Positions 8,160-16,075 of a stretch of 40,288 bases of DNA are shown here, piece after piece; the stretch's first letter is position 1; each line of letters starts with the position of its first letter. The notes under the pieces were generated by a model. That model was not told the DNA's origin, did no database searches, and saw nothing but the letters and a program-made list of their open reading frames with translations. A program made the position numbers and the translations under genes. The stretch spans positions 1 to 40,288 of the forward strand of contig JAIEPH010000100.1 in the NCBI GenBank assembly GCA_019749805.1. The letters run 5' to 3'. Origin of the DNA: Mycobacteriaceae bacterium. GTDB taxonomy: Bacteria > Actinomycetota > Actinomycetes > Mycobacteriales > Mycobacteriaceae.

Positions 8160-8737
8160 CCGCTGCTGCGGCCCCACCGCGCCGTTGCGGGCAGCAGGGC
8201 GAACGCGATCGTGGCCAGCGGAAGCACCGGGATCGCGTACACGATCGTCGGCAGTCTGGCGCCGGCGACGAACAAGCTGGAGAAGATCAGCAGCGCCACG
8301 ACGGCGCCGACGACGATCAGCAGGCGGCTCACCCGACGGCGCAGCAGTAGACCGATCAGCCCGGCGATGAGCGCCGCCGCGGAGATGGCCGTCAAGAACG
8401 CGACGGCCACGCAGAACAGCAGGTCGGTCTCCCACCAACCGGTGATCAGGTCGGTGGCGATGACCGCCGTCGCCCAGCCGCTCAGGATGCTCAGGACCGC
8501 CGTCGCGATCGCCGACCGCGGATCGGGCCACGGATTCTTGGGCGTCACCGGGGTCGGCCTGGCACGCGGGATGTACGAGGTCTGCGGATCTGCCGCGGCG
8601 GGAAACTCCCCTGTCGGGTGGCGGCGAATGATCGACGTCTGCGGATCCGCCCCGACGGGGATTTCGCCCGTGGGGTGCCGACGGATTATGCGGGTGGAGC
8701 TGGGTTCGTCGCTGTCACTTCCACTGCCACTGGCCAC
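8156..8737 (-). CDS. Small membrane protein with N-terminal tandem repeat
   Basis: Function not recognised. The 193-residue product has a hydrophilic N-terminus of about 70 residues holding two 19-residue copies that start IIRRHPTGE (residues 17-35 and 36-54; DNA 8576-8689), then a proline-rich stretch and four hydrophobic segments, probably membrane helices, ending GRSSG. The start is a GTG at 8737 directly abutting the TGA of the M23 peptidase gene (8738), so the two are surely co-transcribed and probably translationally coupled. Its 3' end overlaps the convergent pcrA stop by 4 bp. The coupling suggests an accessory role next to the envelope hydrolase, but nothing in the sequence shows what that is. 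Confidence 0.8.
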   Translation of the reverse strand: MASGSGSDSDEPSSTRIIRRHPTGEIPVGADPQTSIIRRHPTGEFPAAADPQTSYIPRARPTPVTPKNPWPDPRSAIATAVLSILSGWATAVIATDLITGWWETDLLFCVAVAFLTAISAAALIAGLIGLLLRRRVSRLLIVVGAVVALLIFSSLFVAGARLPTIVYAIPVLPLATIAFALLPATARWGRSSG

Positions 8738-9811
8738 TCAGCCAGAGTAATTGGACAACGCGAGTCCCCGTTTGGAGAGCCAGCCGACGGGGTCGACGCG
8801 GTCAGTGCCGTTGAGCAGCACCTCGAAGTGCAGATGCGGGCCCGTCGAGTTGCCGGTGTTGCCCATCTTGGCGATCTGGTCGCCCGCCCACACGCGCTGC
8901 CCGATGTCGACGTTCCACGCGCTGAGATGTCCGTAGAGCGTGACGGTGCCGTCGGCGTGCCGCAGCTTGACCCAGTTGCCGTAACCGCCCTGCGGCCCAG
9001 CGTCGATGACGATGCCGTCCGAAGCCGCAAGGATCGGGGTGCCGATCGCGTTGGCGATGTCGATGCCGCCGTGCAGTACGCCCCAGCGGTAGCCGAAGCC
9101 AGACGTCCATGCGCCCTTGGTGGGCATCACGAACATGGGGCGCTGCAGGCGAGCCTCGCGTTCTGCGCGCTCACTCGCGAACGCGGCGGCCTTGGTGACC
9201 TCCTCGGCGTGCACAGCCGAATCGAACGTCGAGGAGACCGTCACCACCTGCATGCCGTCGGTCGAACCGGTGATCGCGCCGCCGGCCAGGACGTCCTGGT
9301 CCGCTGCCAGCACGGTCGCGGGGCCCTCCTTGGACGCGCTGGCCATCGTGTACGCGCCGGCAGCGGTAGCGCCGACCGCCATCGCGGCGACCACCAGGCG
9401 GCCTTTGACGGGCACTTCCTGCTTACGGTGCGCGCCGCCGCGGGTGATCGCGAAGATGTCGGTCGCGGCCGCGCCGTCGCTGACGTCGGTGTGGCTGTCT
9501 CGGTACGCGTGAGATGAACGCCGTTCGTCGCGCGGATCGCGGCGGAATTCGGACGGCACGGCCAGCCGCTGCGGTAGCTGATCGTCGGTGTCGTGCAGGT
9601 CGTCGAGCTCGGGAGCGTGAATGACCTGAGCTTCGCGATCGAAGGCACTGTTCTGATTGAAGCCCAGCTCAGCCTCGAGATCAGGCAGGTCGCCGAACTC
9701 GTTGAACGGAATGATGTCGGTGATTTCCGCGGGTTGTTCAGCGGGGCGACGGATGGTTAGCCGAGTGGTCGACACTCCAGACGGAGATCGTGACGCACGG
9801 TGCTGAGCCAA
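8738..9811 (-). CDS. Membrane-anchored M23 (LytM-type) metallopeptidase, Rv0950c-like
   Basis: Predicted peptidoglycan endopeptidase or LytM-like activator acting outside the membrane. The 357-residue protein has a charged cytoplasmic N-terminus of about 135 residues rich in Asp and Glu, one membrane segment (RLVVAAMAVGATAAGAYTMA), a linker region that is partly helical, and a C-terminal Peptidase_M23 domain. Zinc ligands are visible in HGGIDIA and HLHFEV, with GYRWG and YGHLS motifs intact, so the domain looks catalytically competent rather than a degenerate EnvC type. The start is a TTG at 9811 preceded by AAAGGGA at 7 nt; a later start is possible. It heads a two-gene operon with the membrane protein and is divergent from sucC across 260 bp. 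Confidence 0.88.
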   Translation of the reverse strand: MAQHRASRSPSGVSTTRLTIRRPAEQPAEITDIIPFNEFGDLPDLEAELGFNQNSAFDREAQVIHAPELDDLHDTDDQLPQRLAVPSEFRRDPRDERRSSHAYRDSHTDVSDGAAATDIFAITRGGAHRKQEVPVKGRLVVAAMAVGATAAGAYTMASASKEGPATVLAADQDVLAGGAITGSTDGMQVVTVSSTFDSAVHAEEVTKAAAFASERAEREARLQRPMFVMPTKGAWTSGFGYRWGVLHGGIDIANAIGTPILAASDGIVIDAGPQGGYGNWVKLRHADGTVTLYGHLSAWNVDIGQRVWAGDQIAKMGNTGNSTGPHLHFEVLLNGTDRVDPVGWLSKRGLALSNYSG

Positions 9812-9917
9812 CCGAAAGTCCCTTTGCTCGTGATCTATTCGTTACCAACGCGGACCAAAGGCACGTTAACCAAATCCCAATGTTGGTGGCAACCCGAGGG
9901 AGTATTCCGCCGGTGAT

Positions 9918-9933
9918 TGTGACGTGTATCACT
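9918..9933. promoter_or_regulatory. Crp-type binding site upstream of sucC
   Basis: TGTGA-N6-TCACT matches the TGTGA-N6-TCACA consensus of cAMP receptor proteins, including mycobacterial Crp (Rv3676 family), at 9 of 10 positions. It lies in the M23/sucC divergent region, 138 bp before sucC and 107 bp before the M23 start, so it could serve either gene. It is embedded in a wider GTGAT...ATCAC dyad. Confidence 0.5.
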
Positions 9934-10071
9934 GATACCTGGCGGTGAGATCCACCACATGACAGGTAGGCGGTTCTGAGGTCTCAACCTCGTGTGGATA
10001 AAGTTCCCCCGAGCCTGTGAGGCCCAAACCTTCGACTTCGACGCTCGACAGACAGGGATGTTTCAGAGCCC

Positions 10072-11238
10072 ATGGACCTTTTCGAATACCAAGCCAAAGA
10101 GCTGTTCGCGAAACACAACGTGCCGACCACACCTGGCCGCGTCACCGATTCCGCCGAGGACGCCAAGGCGATCGCCGAGGAGATCGGCAAGCCGGTCATG
10201 GTCAAGGCGCAGGTGAAGGTCGGCGGACGCGGTAAGGCCGGCGGCGTGAAGTACGCCGCGACTCCCGACGACGCGTTCACACACGCGCAGAACATCCTCG
10301 GCCTCGACATCAAGGGTCACGTCGTCAAGAAGCTGCTGGTCGCCGAGGCCAGCGATATCGCCGAGGAGTACTACATCTCCTTCCTGCTCGATCGTGCCAA
10401 CCGCACCTATCTCGCGATGTGCTCGGTCGAGGGCGGCATGGAGATCGAAGAGGTCGCGGCGACCAAACCCGAGCGGCTCGCCAAGGTGCCCGTCAACGCC
10501 GTCAAGGGTGTCGACCTGGCCACCGCTCGTTCGATCGCCGAGCAGGGCCACCTGCCTGCCGAGGTGCTCGACGCGGCCGCGGTGACCATCCAGAAGCTTT
10601 GGGAGGTGTTCGTCGCCGAGGACGCCACGCTGGTCGAGGTCAATCCGCTGGTGCGCACTCCCGACGACCGGATCCTCGCCCTCGACGGCAAGGTCACGCT
10701 CGACGCGAACGCCGACTTCCGCCAGCCCGGCCATGCGGAGTTCGAGGACAAGGACGCGACCGACCCGCTGGAGCTCAAGGCCAAGGAGCACGACCTCAAC
10801 TACGTCAAGCTCGACGGTTCGGTCGGCATCATCGGTAACGGCGCCGGGCTCGTCATGTCGACGCTGGACGTCACCGCCTACGCGGGGGAGAAGCACGGCG
10901 GAGTGAAGCCGGCCAACTTCCTCGACATCGGTGGCGGCGCGTCGGCCGAGATCATGGCCGCGGGTCTGGACGTCATCCTCAACGACGCTCAGGTCAAGAG
11001 CGTCTTCGTGAACGTGTTCGGCGGCATCACGTCCTGCGACGCCGTCGCGACCGGCATCGTCAACGCGCTGAAGATTCTCGGTGACGAGGCCAACAAGCCG
11101 CTGGTCGTCCGGCTCGACGGGAACAACGTCGAAGAGGGCCGCCGGATCCTGGCCGAGGCCAATCACCCGCTGGTCATCCAGGCCGACACCATGGACGACG
11201 GTGCCGACAAAGCCGCCGAGCTGGCGAACAAGTCTTAA
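10072..11238 (+). CDS. sucC: Succinyl-CoA synthetase beta subunit
   Basis: Beta subunit of the TCA-cycle enzyme that converts succinyl-CoA to succinate with formation of ATP or GTP. The 388-residue protein has an N-terminal ATP-grasp region opening MDLFEYQAKELFAKHNVP, with VKAQVKVGGRGKAGGVK in the nucleotide site and EVNPLV, and a C-terminal flavodoxin-like ligase domain with GNGAGLVMSTLD and FGGI. Length agrees with bacterial SucC (387-388). It is followed by sucD after 13 bp, the usual operon. A Crp-like palindrome lies upstream at 9918-9933, so control by cAMP or carbon state is plausible. Confidence 0.97.
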   Translation: MDLFEYQAKELFAKHNVPTTPGRVTDSAEDAKAIAEEIGKPVMVKAQVKVGGRGKAGGVKYAATPDDAFTHAQNILGLDIKGHVVKKLLVAEASDIAEEYYISFLLDRANRTYLAMCSVEGGMEIEEVAATKPERLAKVPVNAVKGVDLATARSIAEQGHLPAEVLDAAAVTIQKLWEVFVAEDATLVEVNPLVRTPDDRILALDGKVTLDANADFRQPGHAEFEDKDATDPLELKAKEHDLNYVKLDGSVGIIGNGAGLVMSTLDVTAYAGEKHGGVKPANFLDIGGGASAEIMAAGLDVILNDAQVKSVFVNVFGGITSCDAVATGIVNALKILGDEANKPLVVRLDGNNVEEGRRILAEANHPLVIQADTMDDGADKAAELANKS

Positions 11239-11251
11239 GGAGCCATGACCA

Positions 11252-12166
11252 ATGTCTATCTTCCTGAACAAGAGTTCCAAGGTCATCGTCCAGGGCATCA
11301 CCGGGGGTGAGGGCACCAAGCACACCGCGCTCATGCTCAAGGCGGGCACGCAGATCGTCGGTGGCGTGAACGCCCGCAAAGCCGGGACTGAGGTGTCCCA
11401 CGTCGATAAAGAAGGCAAAGAGGTCGAATTGCCGGTGTTCGGCTCGGTCTCCGAGGCGATGAAGGAGACGGGCGCCGACGTGTCCGTCGTCTTCGTGCCG
11501 CCGAAGTTCGCGAAGGACGCGATCATCGAGGCCATCGACGCCGAGATCCCGCTACTGGTCGTCATCACCGAGGGAATCCCGGTGCAGGACAGCGCTTATG
11601 CGTGGGCGTACAACCTGGAAAAAGGGGGAGCGAAGGGTCCGGCAATTCGCATCATCGGCCCCAACTGCCCGGGCATCATCACGCCGGGTGAGGCGTTGGC
11701 GGGCATCACGCCTGCCAACATCACCGGAACGGGTCCGGTCGGTCTGGTGTCGAAGTCGGGCACGCTGACCTACCAGATGATGTTCGAGCTGCGTGACTTC
11801 GGCTTCTCGACCGCCATCGGCATCGGTGGTGACCCTGTCATCGGCACCACCCACATCGACGCCATCGAGGCGTTCGAGAAGGATCCGGCGACCAAGATCA
11901 TCGTGATGATCGGTGAGATCGGTGGCGACGCCGAGGAGCGGGCTGCCGACTACATCAAGGCCAACGTCAGCAAGCCGGTCGTCGGTTACGTCGCGGGCTT
12001 CACCGCACCCGAAGGCAAGACCATGGGCCACGCCGGCGCCATCGTGTCGGGCTCGTCGGGCACCGCGCAGGCCAAGAAGGAAGCCCTCGAGGCCGCCGGT
12101 GTGAAGGTGGGCAAGACCCCGTCGGAGACGGCGCGCCTGGCGCGGGAGATCCTGCAGAGCCTCTGA
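11252..12166 (+). CDS. sucD: Succinyl-CoA synthetase alpha subunit
   Basis: Alpha subunit, which binds CoA and carries the phosphohistidine. The 304-residue length is normal. The CoA-binding Rossmann segment is VIVQGITGGEGTKH near the N-terminus, IIGPNCPGIITPGE is intact, and the active-site histidine lies in GHAGAIVSG. The start ATG at 11252 follows AAGGAG at a spacing of about 12 nt. It forms an operon with sucC. A KstR-type palindrome begins 28 bp after the stop and belongs to the next gene rather than to this one. Confidence 0.97.
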   Translation: MSIFLNKSSKVIVQGITGGEGTKHTALMLKAGTQIVGGVNARKAGTEVSHVDKEGKEVELPVFGSVSEAMKETGADVSVVFVPPKFAKDAIIEAIDAEIPLLVVITEGIPVQDSAYAWAYNLEKGGAKGPAIRIIGPNCPGIITPGEALAGITPANITGTGPVGLVSKSGTLTYQMMFELRDFGFSTAIGIGGDPVIGTTHIDAIEAFEKDPATKIIVMIGEIGGDAEERAADYIKANVSKPVVGYVAGFTAPEGKTMGHAGAIVSGSSGTAQAKKEALEAAGVKVGKTPSETARLAREILQSL

Positions 12167-12194
12167 CTCGGGGCGTGACGTGCACCGCAGAATT

Positions 12195-12208
12195 AGGAAC
12201 ACGTTCTA
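12195..12208. promoter_or_regulatory. KstR-like operator before the thiolase-like gene
   Basis: AGGAACACGTTCTA fits the KstR motif TNNAACNNGTTNNA except for the first base. A TAGCCT -10-like hexamer at 12218-12223 would place the palindrome over the -35 region and spacer, a repressing position. Confidence 0.55.
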
Positions 12209-12253
12209 GTTATCGATTAGCCTGACGAAGTAACACACGTCGGGAGGTCTGTA

Positions 12254-13786
12254 ATGGCGGTCGATCCGCGCACGCCGGTGTTGGTCGGTGTCGGCCAATT
12301 CACCGAGCGCATCGACGATCCCTCCTATCGGGGCATGTCATCGGTTGACCTGGCGGCCGCTGCGATACAGGCCGCCCTGGCTGACACCGGTGTCGACGCC
12401 GGCGCCGTGGCGCGGGCCATCGAGGTGTTCGTCGGACTGCGGCAGTTCGAGATCTGCACGCCGTTCGAGAAGCCGCCGCTGGGTTGCTCGGACAACTACC
12501 TGCGGTCGGTCGCCAGGCGCGTCGGCGCGGATCCGGCCCGCGCGGTGCTGGAGCCCATCGGCGGCAACGGACCGCAGAAGTTGGTGACGGAGTTCGCCGC
12601 GGCGATCGCGGCAGGCGATATCGAGGTCGCGCTGATCCTGGGCTCCGAGAACGGCTCTACATTGCGGACTTTCGCGCGGCGCGACGACAAGCCAGACCAC
12701 AGTGAGACCGTCGGCGGCCAGCTCGAGGACCGGGGCTACGGCTTCGAGCAGTACATGAGCGAGTACACGGCGACGCACGGGCTGACCGGGGCGCCGGTGC
12801 AGTACGGCCTGCTGGACAACGCGCGCCGCGGCCGACTGGGTCTCAGTGTTGCCGACTACCGCGTGCAGATGGCCGAACTCTTCGCGCCGTTCTCCAAAGT
12901 GGCTGCCAAGAACCCGTTTTCGTCATCCCCGGTCGAACGTTCGGTGGATGAGCTCATTACGGTCACCGACGACAACCGGATGATCTGCGATCCGTATCCG
13001 CGTTTGATGGTGGCCCGCGATCAGGTGAACCAGGGTGCAGCCGCACTGCTGATGTCGGTCGCCGCCGCGCAACGGCTCGGTGTGTCCGAGGACAACTGGG
13101 TTTACCTGCGTGGTCATGCCGACCAGACTGAACAGGATCTGCTGGACCGCGTCGATGTCAGCATCAGCGTATCGGCCAGACAGTCTGTCGCAGAAGCACT
13201 TCGGGTCGCGGGGATCGGCATTGACGACGTGTCGACCTTCGACCTCTACAGCTGCTTCCCGTTCCCGGTCTTCACCGTGTGCGACGAGTTCGGGCTGGCG
13301 GCCGACGATCCGCGGGGCCTCACGCTCACCGGCGGTCTGCCGTACTTCGGCGGACCCGGTAACAGCTATTCACTGCACGGTATCGCCGAGACGGTGAGCC
13401 AAATGCGAGACCATCCAGGCACATTCGGTCTCGTCGGTGCGAACGGCGGCGTCATGAGCAAGTACTCGGTCGGCGTCTACTCGACGGAGCCCGCCGACTG
13501 GGTAGCCGACCGTAGCAAGGCGCTGCAGGCAGATATCGCCGCGCTGCCCAAGGTGGCGGTCACCCGTAACGCCGAGGGTCGGGGCAGGATCGAGACCTAT
13601 TCGGTGCGTTACGACTGGCCCGTCGCCACGGGTGTCATCATCGGCCGACTCGACGCCGACGACAGCCGGTTCATGGCGCTCACCGAGGATGAAGATCTGG
13701 TCAAGCTGATGACCGACGGTGACCCGCTGGGCGCGGCGATCTCGGTCACCTCGGACGGCAAGAAGAACACCGCCACATTGGCCTAG
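12254..13786 (+). CDS. Thiolase-like protein (TLP1-type), probably not a classical thiolase
   Basis: Thiolase-superfamily fold of 510 residues, longer than the usual 390-400; the extra C-terminal part, after about residue 410, is typical of TLP1 proteins, one of which has been characterised in M. smegmatis as a monomer. The opening TPVLVGVGQFTERI and the GSENGS turn fit the family. Catalytic residues do not: the nucleophile-loop position reads EPIGGNGPQKL with no Cys, the NEAF position is DLYSCFPFPVF, and the GHP position is LPYFGGPGNSYSLHG with the His displaced. A CoA-binding or lipid-related role is inferred. RBS GGGAGG lies 6 nt before the ATG. A KstR-like operator precedes it, linking it to sterol or lipid regulation, as for the convergent LLM gene. 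Confidence 0.8.
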   Translation: MAVDPRTPVLVGVGQFTERIDDPSYRGMSSVDLAAAAIQAALADTGVDAGAVARAIEVFVGLRQFEICTPFEKPPLGCSDNYLRSVARRVGADPARAVLEPIGGNGPQKLVTEFAAAIAAGDIEVALILGSENGSTLRTFARRDDKPDHSETVGGQLEDRGYGFEQYMSEYTATHGLTGAPVQYGLLDNARRGRLGLSVADYRVQMAELFAPFSKVAAKNPFSSSPVERSVDELITVTDDNRMICDPYPRLMVARDQVNQGAAALLMSVAAAQRLGVSEDNWVYLRGHADQTEQDLLDRVDVSISVSARQSVAEALRVAGIGIDDVSTFDLYSCFPFPVFTVCDEFGLAADDPRGLTLTGGLPYFGGPGNSYSLHGIAETVSQMRDHPGTFGLVGANGGVMSKYSVGVYSTEPADWVADRSKALQADIAALPKVAVTRNAEGRGRIETYSVRYDWPVATGVIIGRLDADDSRFMALTEDEDLVKLMTDGDPLGAAISVTSDGKKNTATLA

Positions 13787-13795
13787 CACCTCCCG

Positions 13796-13855
13796 CGAAC
13801 GTGGGTTACCCGCACGCGAAAGTGCGAGGAAGCGTGTCGTGAGCCCACACTCGCG
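13796..13855. repeat. 60-bp palindromic intergenic element, copy 1
   Basis: The left 22 bp (starts CGAACGTGGGTTACCC) and right 12 bp (CCCACACTCGCG) are identical to copy 2 at 19795-19854, and the 26-bp middles are diverged but similar. The outer arms, extended by CG at the left, pair over 12 positions with two mismatches; an inner CGCAC/GTGCG hairpin forms. It lies between the convergent thiolase-like and LLM genes and could serve as a two-way terminator. Confidence 0.7.
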
Positions 13856-13869
13856 AGAAAGCGCCTGTC

Positions 13870-14718
13870 CTAGACGAGCGCAGTGAGCTTCCCGGCGAGC
13901 CGTTCGACATAGCCCGCCACCTCGGCCTCGGACTTGTCGGGCAGGCCGAACAGGACCTCGGTGACCCCGAGGTCGGCCCACTTCGCGAGCTTGTCGGGGT
14001 CGGGTTTGAAGTCCAGGGCGACGATCTGCGGCGCTCCGTCGCGACCGGCCGCGGCCCAGGTGTCCTGCAGCAGCTTCACCGGTGCGTCGATGTCGAAGTC
14101 ACGCGGCGTCGTGATCCAGCCGTCGGCCGAACGTGCGATCCACTTGAAGTTCTTCTCGGTGCCCGCCGCGCCGACCAGCACGGGGATGTGCGCCTGAACC
14201 GGCTTGGGCCAAGCCCAGCTGGGGCCGAAGTTGACGAACTCGCCCTCGTAGGACGCTTCCTCCTCAGTCCACAGCGCGCGCATGGCCTCCAGGTATTCGC
14301 GCAACATCGTGCGGCGCCGGCCCGGAGGCACGTTGTGGTCGGCCAATTCGTCTGTGTTCCAGCCGAATCCGACACCGAGCGAGACGCGGCCGCCGGAGAG
14401 ATGGTCCAGGGTCGCAATCGACTTCGCCAGCGTGATCGGGTCGTGTTCGACCGGCAGCGCCACCGCCGTGGACAGCCGCACCCGCGAGGTCACCGCGCAG
14501 GCTGCGCCGAGCGAAACCCAGGGGTCGAGGGTGCGCATGTAGCGGTCGTCGGGCAGTGACTCGTCGCCGGTGGTGGGGTGGGCAGCTTCGCGCTTGATGG
14601 GGATGTGCGTGTGTTCGGGCACGTAGAACGTGGTGAAGCCGTGGTCGTCGGCGAGTTTGGCGGCCGATGCGGGGTCGATGCCCCGGTCGCTGGTGAAAAG
14701 TACGAGCCCGTAGTCCAT
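13870..14718 (-). CDS. LLM-class F420-dependent oxidoreductase (Rv0953c-like)
   Basis: TIM-barrel enzyme of the luciferase-like family, in mycobacteria usually using coenzyme F420; the substrate is unknown. The 282-residue length equals that of Rv0953c. Typical features are the opening MDYGLVLFTSDRG, STAVALPVEHDPITLAKSIATLD, and GRVSLGVGFGWNTDELADH with the glycine-rich cofactor loop. The ATG at 14718 is chosen because family similarity begins there. The longer frame would run through the operator. A perfect KstR-type palindrome overlaps the -10 hexamer TCTAAT (14730-14725), 6 nt before the ATG, so transcription is probably leaderless and repressed by KstR until sterol-derived acyl-CoA is present. 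It is convergent with the thiolase-like gene, which has its own KstR-like site. Confidence 0.88.
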   Translation of the reverse strand: MDYGLVLFTSDRGIDPASAAKLADDHGFTTFYVPEHTHIPIKREAAHPTTGDESLPDDRYMRTLDPWVSLGAACAVTSRVRLSTAVALPVEHDPITLAKSIATLDHLSGGRVSLGVGFGWNTDELADHNVPPGRRRTMLREYLEAMRALWTEEEASYEGEFVNFGPSWAWPKPVQAHIPVLVGAAGTEKNFKWIARSADGWITTPRDFDIDAPVKLLQDTWAAAGRDGAPQIVALDFKPDPDKLAKWADLGVTEVLFGLPDKSEAEVAGYVERLAGKLTALV

Positions 14719-14726
14719 ACCAGGAT

Positions 14727-14740
14727 TAGAACGTGTTCTA
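14727..14740. promoter_or_regulatory. KstR operator overlapping the LLM gene promoter
   Basis: TAGAACGTGTTCTA is a perfect palindrome and a full match to TNNAACNNGTTNNA, the motif described for the TetR-family sterol regulator KstR. It covers the likely -10 (TCTAAT) of the minus-strand LLM gene. Confidence 0.75.
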
Positions 14741-14757
14741 GTCCGAAGGGCAACGTC

Positions 14758-14777
14758 GGGGCCCCAATCGGGGCCCC
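14758..14777. other. Perfect GC hairpin upstream of the KstR operator
   Basis: GGGGCCCC-AATC-GGGGCCCC forms an 8-bp all-GC stem with a 4-nt loop; each arm is also self-complementary. On the plus strand it is followed by AAAA, not T residues, so it is not a standard terminator. It sits at the boundary between the LLM promoter and a decayed gene, possibly a junction scar. Confidence 0.5.
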
Positions 14778-14803
14778 AAAACGTCGCTTCGTTCAGCACC
14801 AGG

Positions 14804-15124
14804 GATACCGAAAGGGAAGCCAAGAAGTCCTGCGAGAGATCACCGCGAAGGCGAATCGGCCCGCCGTGGTATGTGGGCGGACTCGACGTTCGAGGACCTG
14901 GTTCAGTACAACGACGGCTTCCGCACCCAGTTGATCGGCACGCCCGACCGATCGCGGAACGCATTGCGGCATACCGTAAACGCGGCGTCGATCTGATTCT
15001 CGGCGGCTTCCTGCACTTCCAGGAGGAGATCGAATACTTCGGTTCACGCGTGCTCCCGCTGGTTCGCGAAACCGAGGCATCCGAGCAACATTCAACAGCG
15101 GAACCCTCGCTGGCGTCGCGGTGA
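14804..15124 (+). pseudogene. Remnant of an SfnG-like FMNH2-dependent monooxygenase (C-terminal part)
   Basis: Fragments in three frames add up to the C-terminus of a dimethylsulfone monooxygenase-like LLM protein. From 14804, DTEREAKK reads in one frame; from about 14830, LREITAKANRPAV reads in a second; from 14871, MWADSTFEDLVQYNDGF to QLIGTP reads in a third; from about 14950, IAERIAAYRKRGVDLILGGF and FHFQEE-type sequence through to the stop at 15124 are in a fourth segment, one base out. The family has an intervening stretch between the second and third pieces that is missing here, and the N-terminal three quarters are absent. It is therefore a dead gene with frameshifts and a deletion. 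Assignment to SfnG rests on recalled family sequence. Confidence 0.7.
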
Positions 15125-15173
15125 CCAGGAGTGCGCTAGCGTGGGTTCGAAGCCGTCCAGCACAGGAGAGGTC

Positions 15174-16016
15174 ATGTCGTACCCCCAAGGTCCGCCCGGC
15201 AATCCCGGATACCCGCCCGCCCAGCAGCCGACCACGCAGTTCGCGGCGCCGACGCAACAGTTCGGTAGGGCGCCCGAGCCCGGTCCAGCCGCGGGTCCGA
15301 GCCAACTGCCGAAGTACCTGACCATCGCGGTCGTGGTCCTTGGCCTTGGCGTATACCTCTCCAGCTTCGGGCCGCTGTTCACCGCAGGCGCGGAGTACTT
15401 CACTCCCACGCTGCTGGATCTCGGCGTCGTCGCGGCCCTCGCCGCCGGGCTGATCGCCGGAGTGTCGCTGCTGCCGAAGCAGAAGCCTCTGCCTGCGGCC
15501 GTCGCGGTGCTGTCGGTGCTGGCGTTCCTCCTGGTGATTGCCATCGTGCTGACGGCGCCAGAGGGGGTGTCCGTCGACTGGGGCCTCTACCTGATCATCG
15601 CGTTCACCATGTTCCAGGCGATCGTCGCCGTGGCGGTGCTGCTGTTCGATGCGGGCGTCATCACCCCGCCCGCGCCACCGCAGCCTCGGTACGACCAGCA
15701 GTACGGCCAATACGGCGGGCCGAACGCGCCATACTACGGTCAGCAGCCCCAGCACGGCGGCCCGCCGCAGCACCAGCAGGGGTTGTCGCAACGTCCCGGT
15801 TATCCGTCCCAGTACGGCGCTTACCAGGGTGGCGGCCAGTCGGCCGGCGGATATTCCGGCAGCCAACCCAGCGGTCAGCACAGCGGCCCCCCGACCCCTC
15901 CGACCGGTTTCCCGACCTTCGGACAGCCGCCGTCGAGCTCCGCTCCGACGGGTCAGGCGCAGATGCCGTCGCAATCGGGAGCGTCTTCCACGCAGTCGGC
16001 CCCCCCACCGTCGTAG
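15174..16016 (+). CDS. DUF5336 membrane protein (Rv0954-like, divisome-associated)
   Basis: A 280-residue protein with a proline- and glutamine-rich N-terminal tail (about 1-45), four hydrophobic helices between about residues 47 and 160, and a long C-terminal tail rich in Gly, Gln, Pro, Tyr and Ser. The M. tuberculosis homologue Rv0954 has been reported as part of the cell-division complex; no enzymatic motif is visible. The ATG at 15174 is preceded by AGGAGAGG, and a TAGCGT -10-like hexamer lies at 15137-15142, so it seems to have its own promoter downstream of the pseudogene. The low-complexity tails suggest a scaffold or interaction role at the membrane. perM follows 59 bp later, in line with a shared divisome function. 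Confidence 0.85.
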   Translation: MSYPQGPPGNPGYPPAQQPTTQFAAPTQQFGRAPEPGPAAGPSQLPKYLTIAVVVLGLGVYLSSFGPLFTAGAEYFTPTLLDLGVVAALAAGLIAGVSLLPKQKPLPAAVAVLSVLAFLLVIAIVLTAPEGVSVDWGLYLIIAFTMFQAIVAVAVLLFDAGVITPPAPPQPRYDQQYGQYGGPNAPYYGQQPQHGGPPQHQQGLSQRPGYPSQYGAYQGGGQSAGGYSGSQPSGQHSGPPTPPTGFPTFGQPPSSSAPTGQAQMPSQSGASSTQSAPPPS

Positions 16017-16075
16017 TCTGAGCCGCGCGTGCGTCAACTTCGCGCGCGTGTGAGCTTGTGCGAGGAGCGGCCTTA

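Noticed and set aside
11005..11020. AACGTGTT core resembling a KstR site inside sucC
   Set aside because: The outer T and A of the motif are missing and the site is deep in coding sequence.
10063..11568. Long minus-strand frame opposite sucC and sucD
   Set aside because: Its reading is the high-GC shadow of two well supported genes, with no recognisable domain.
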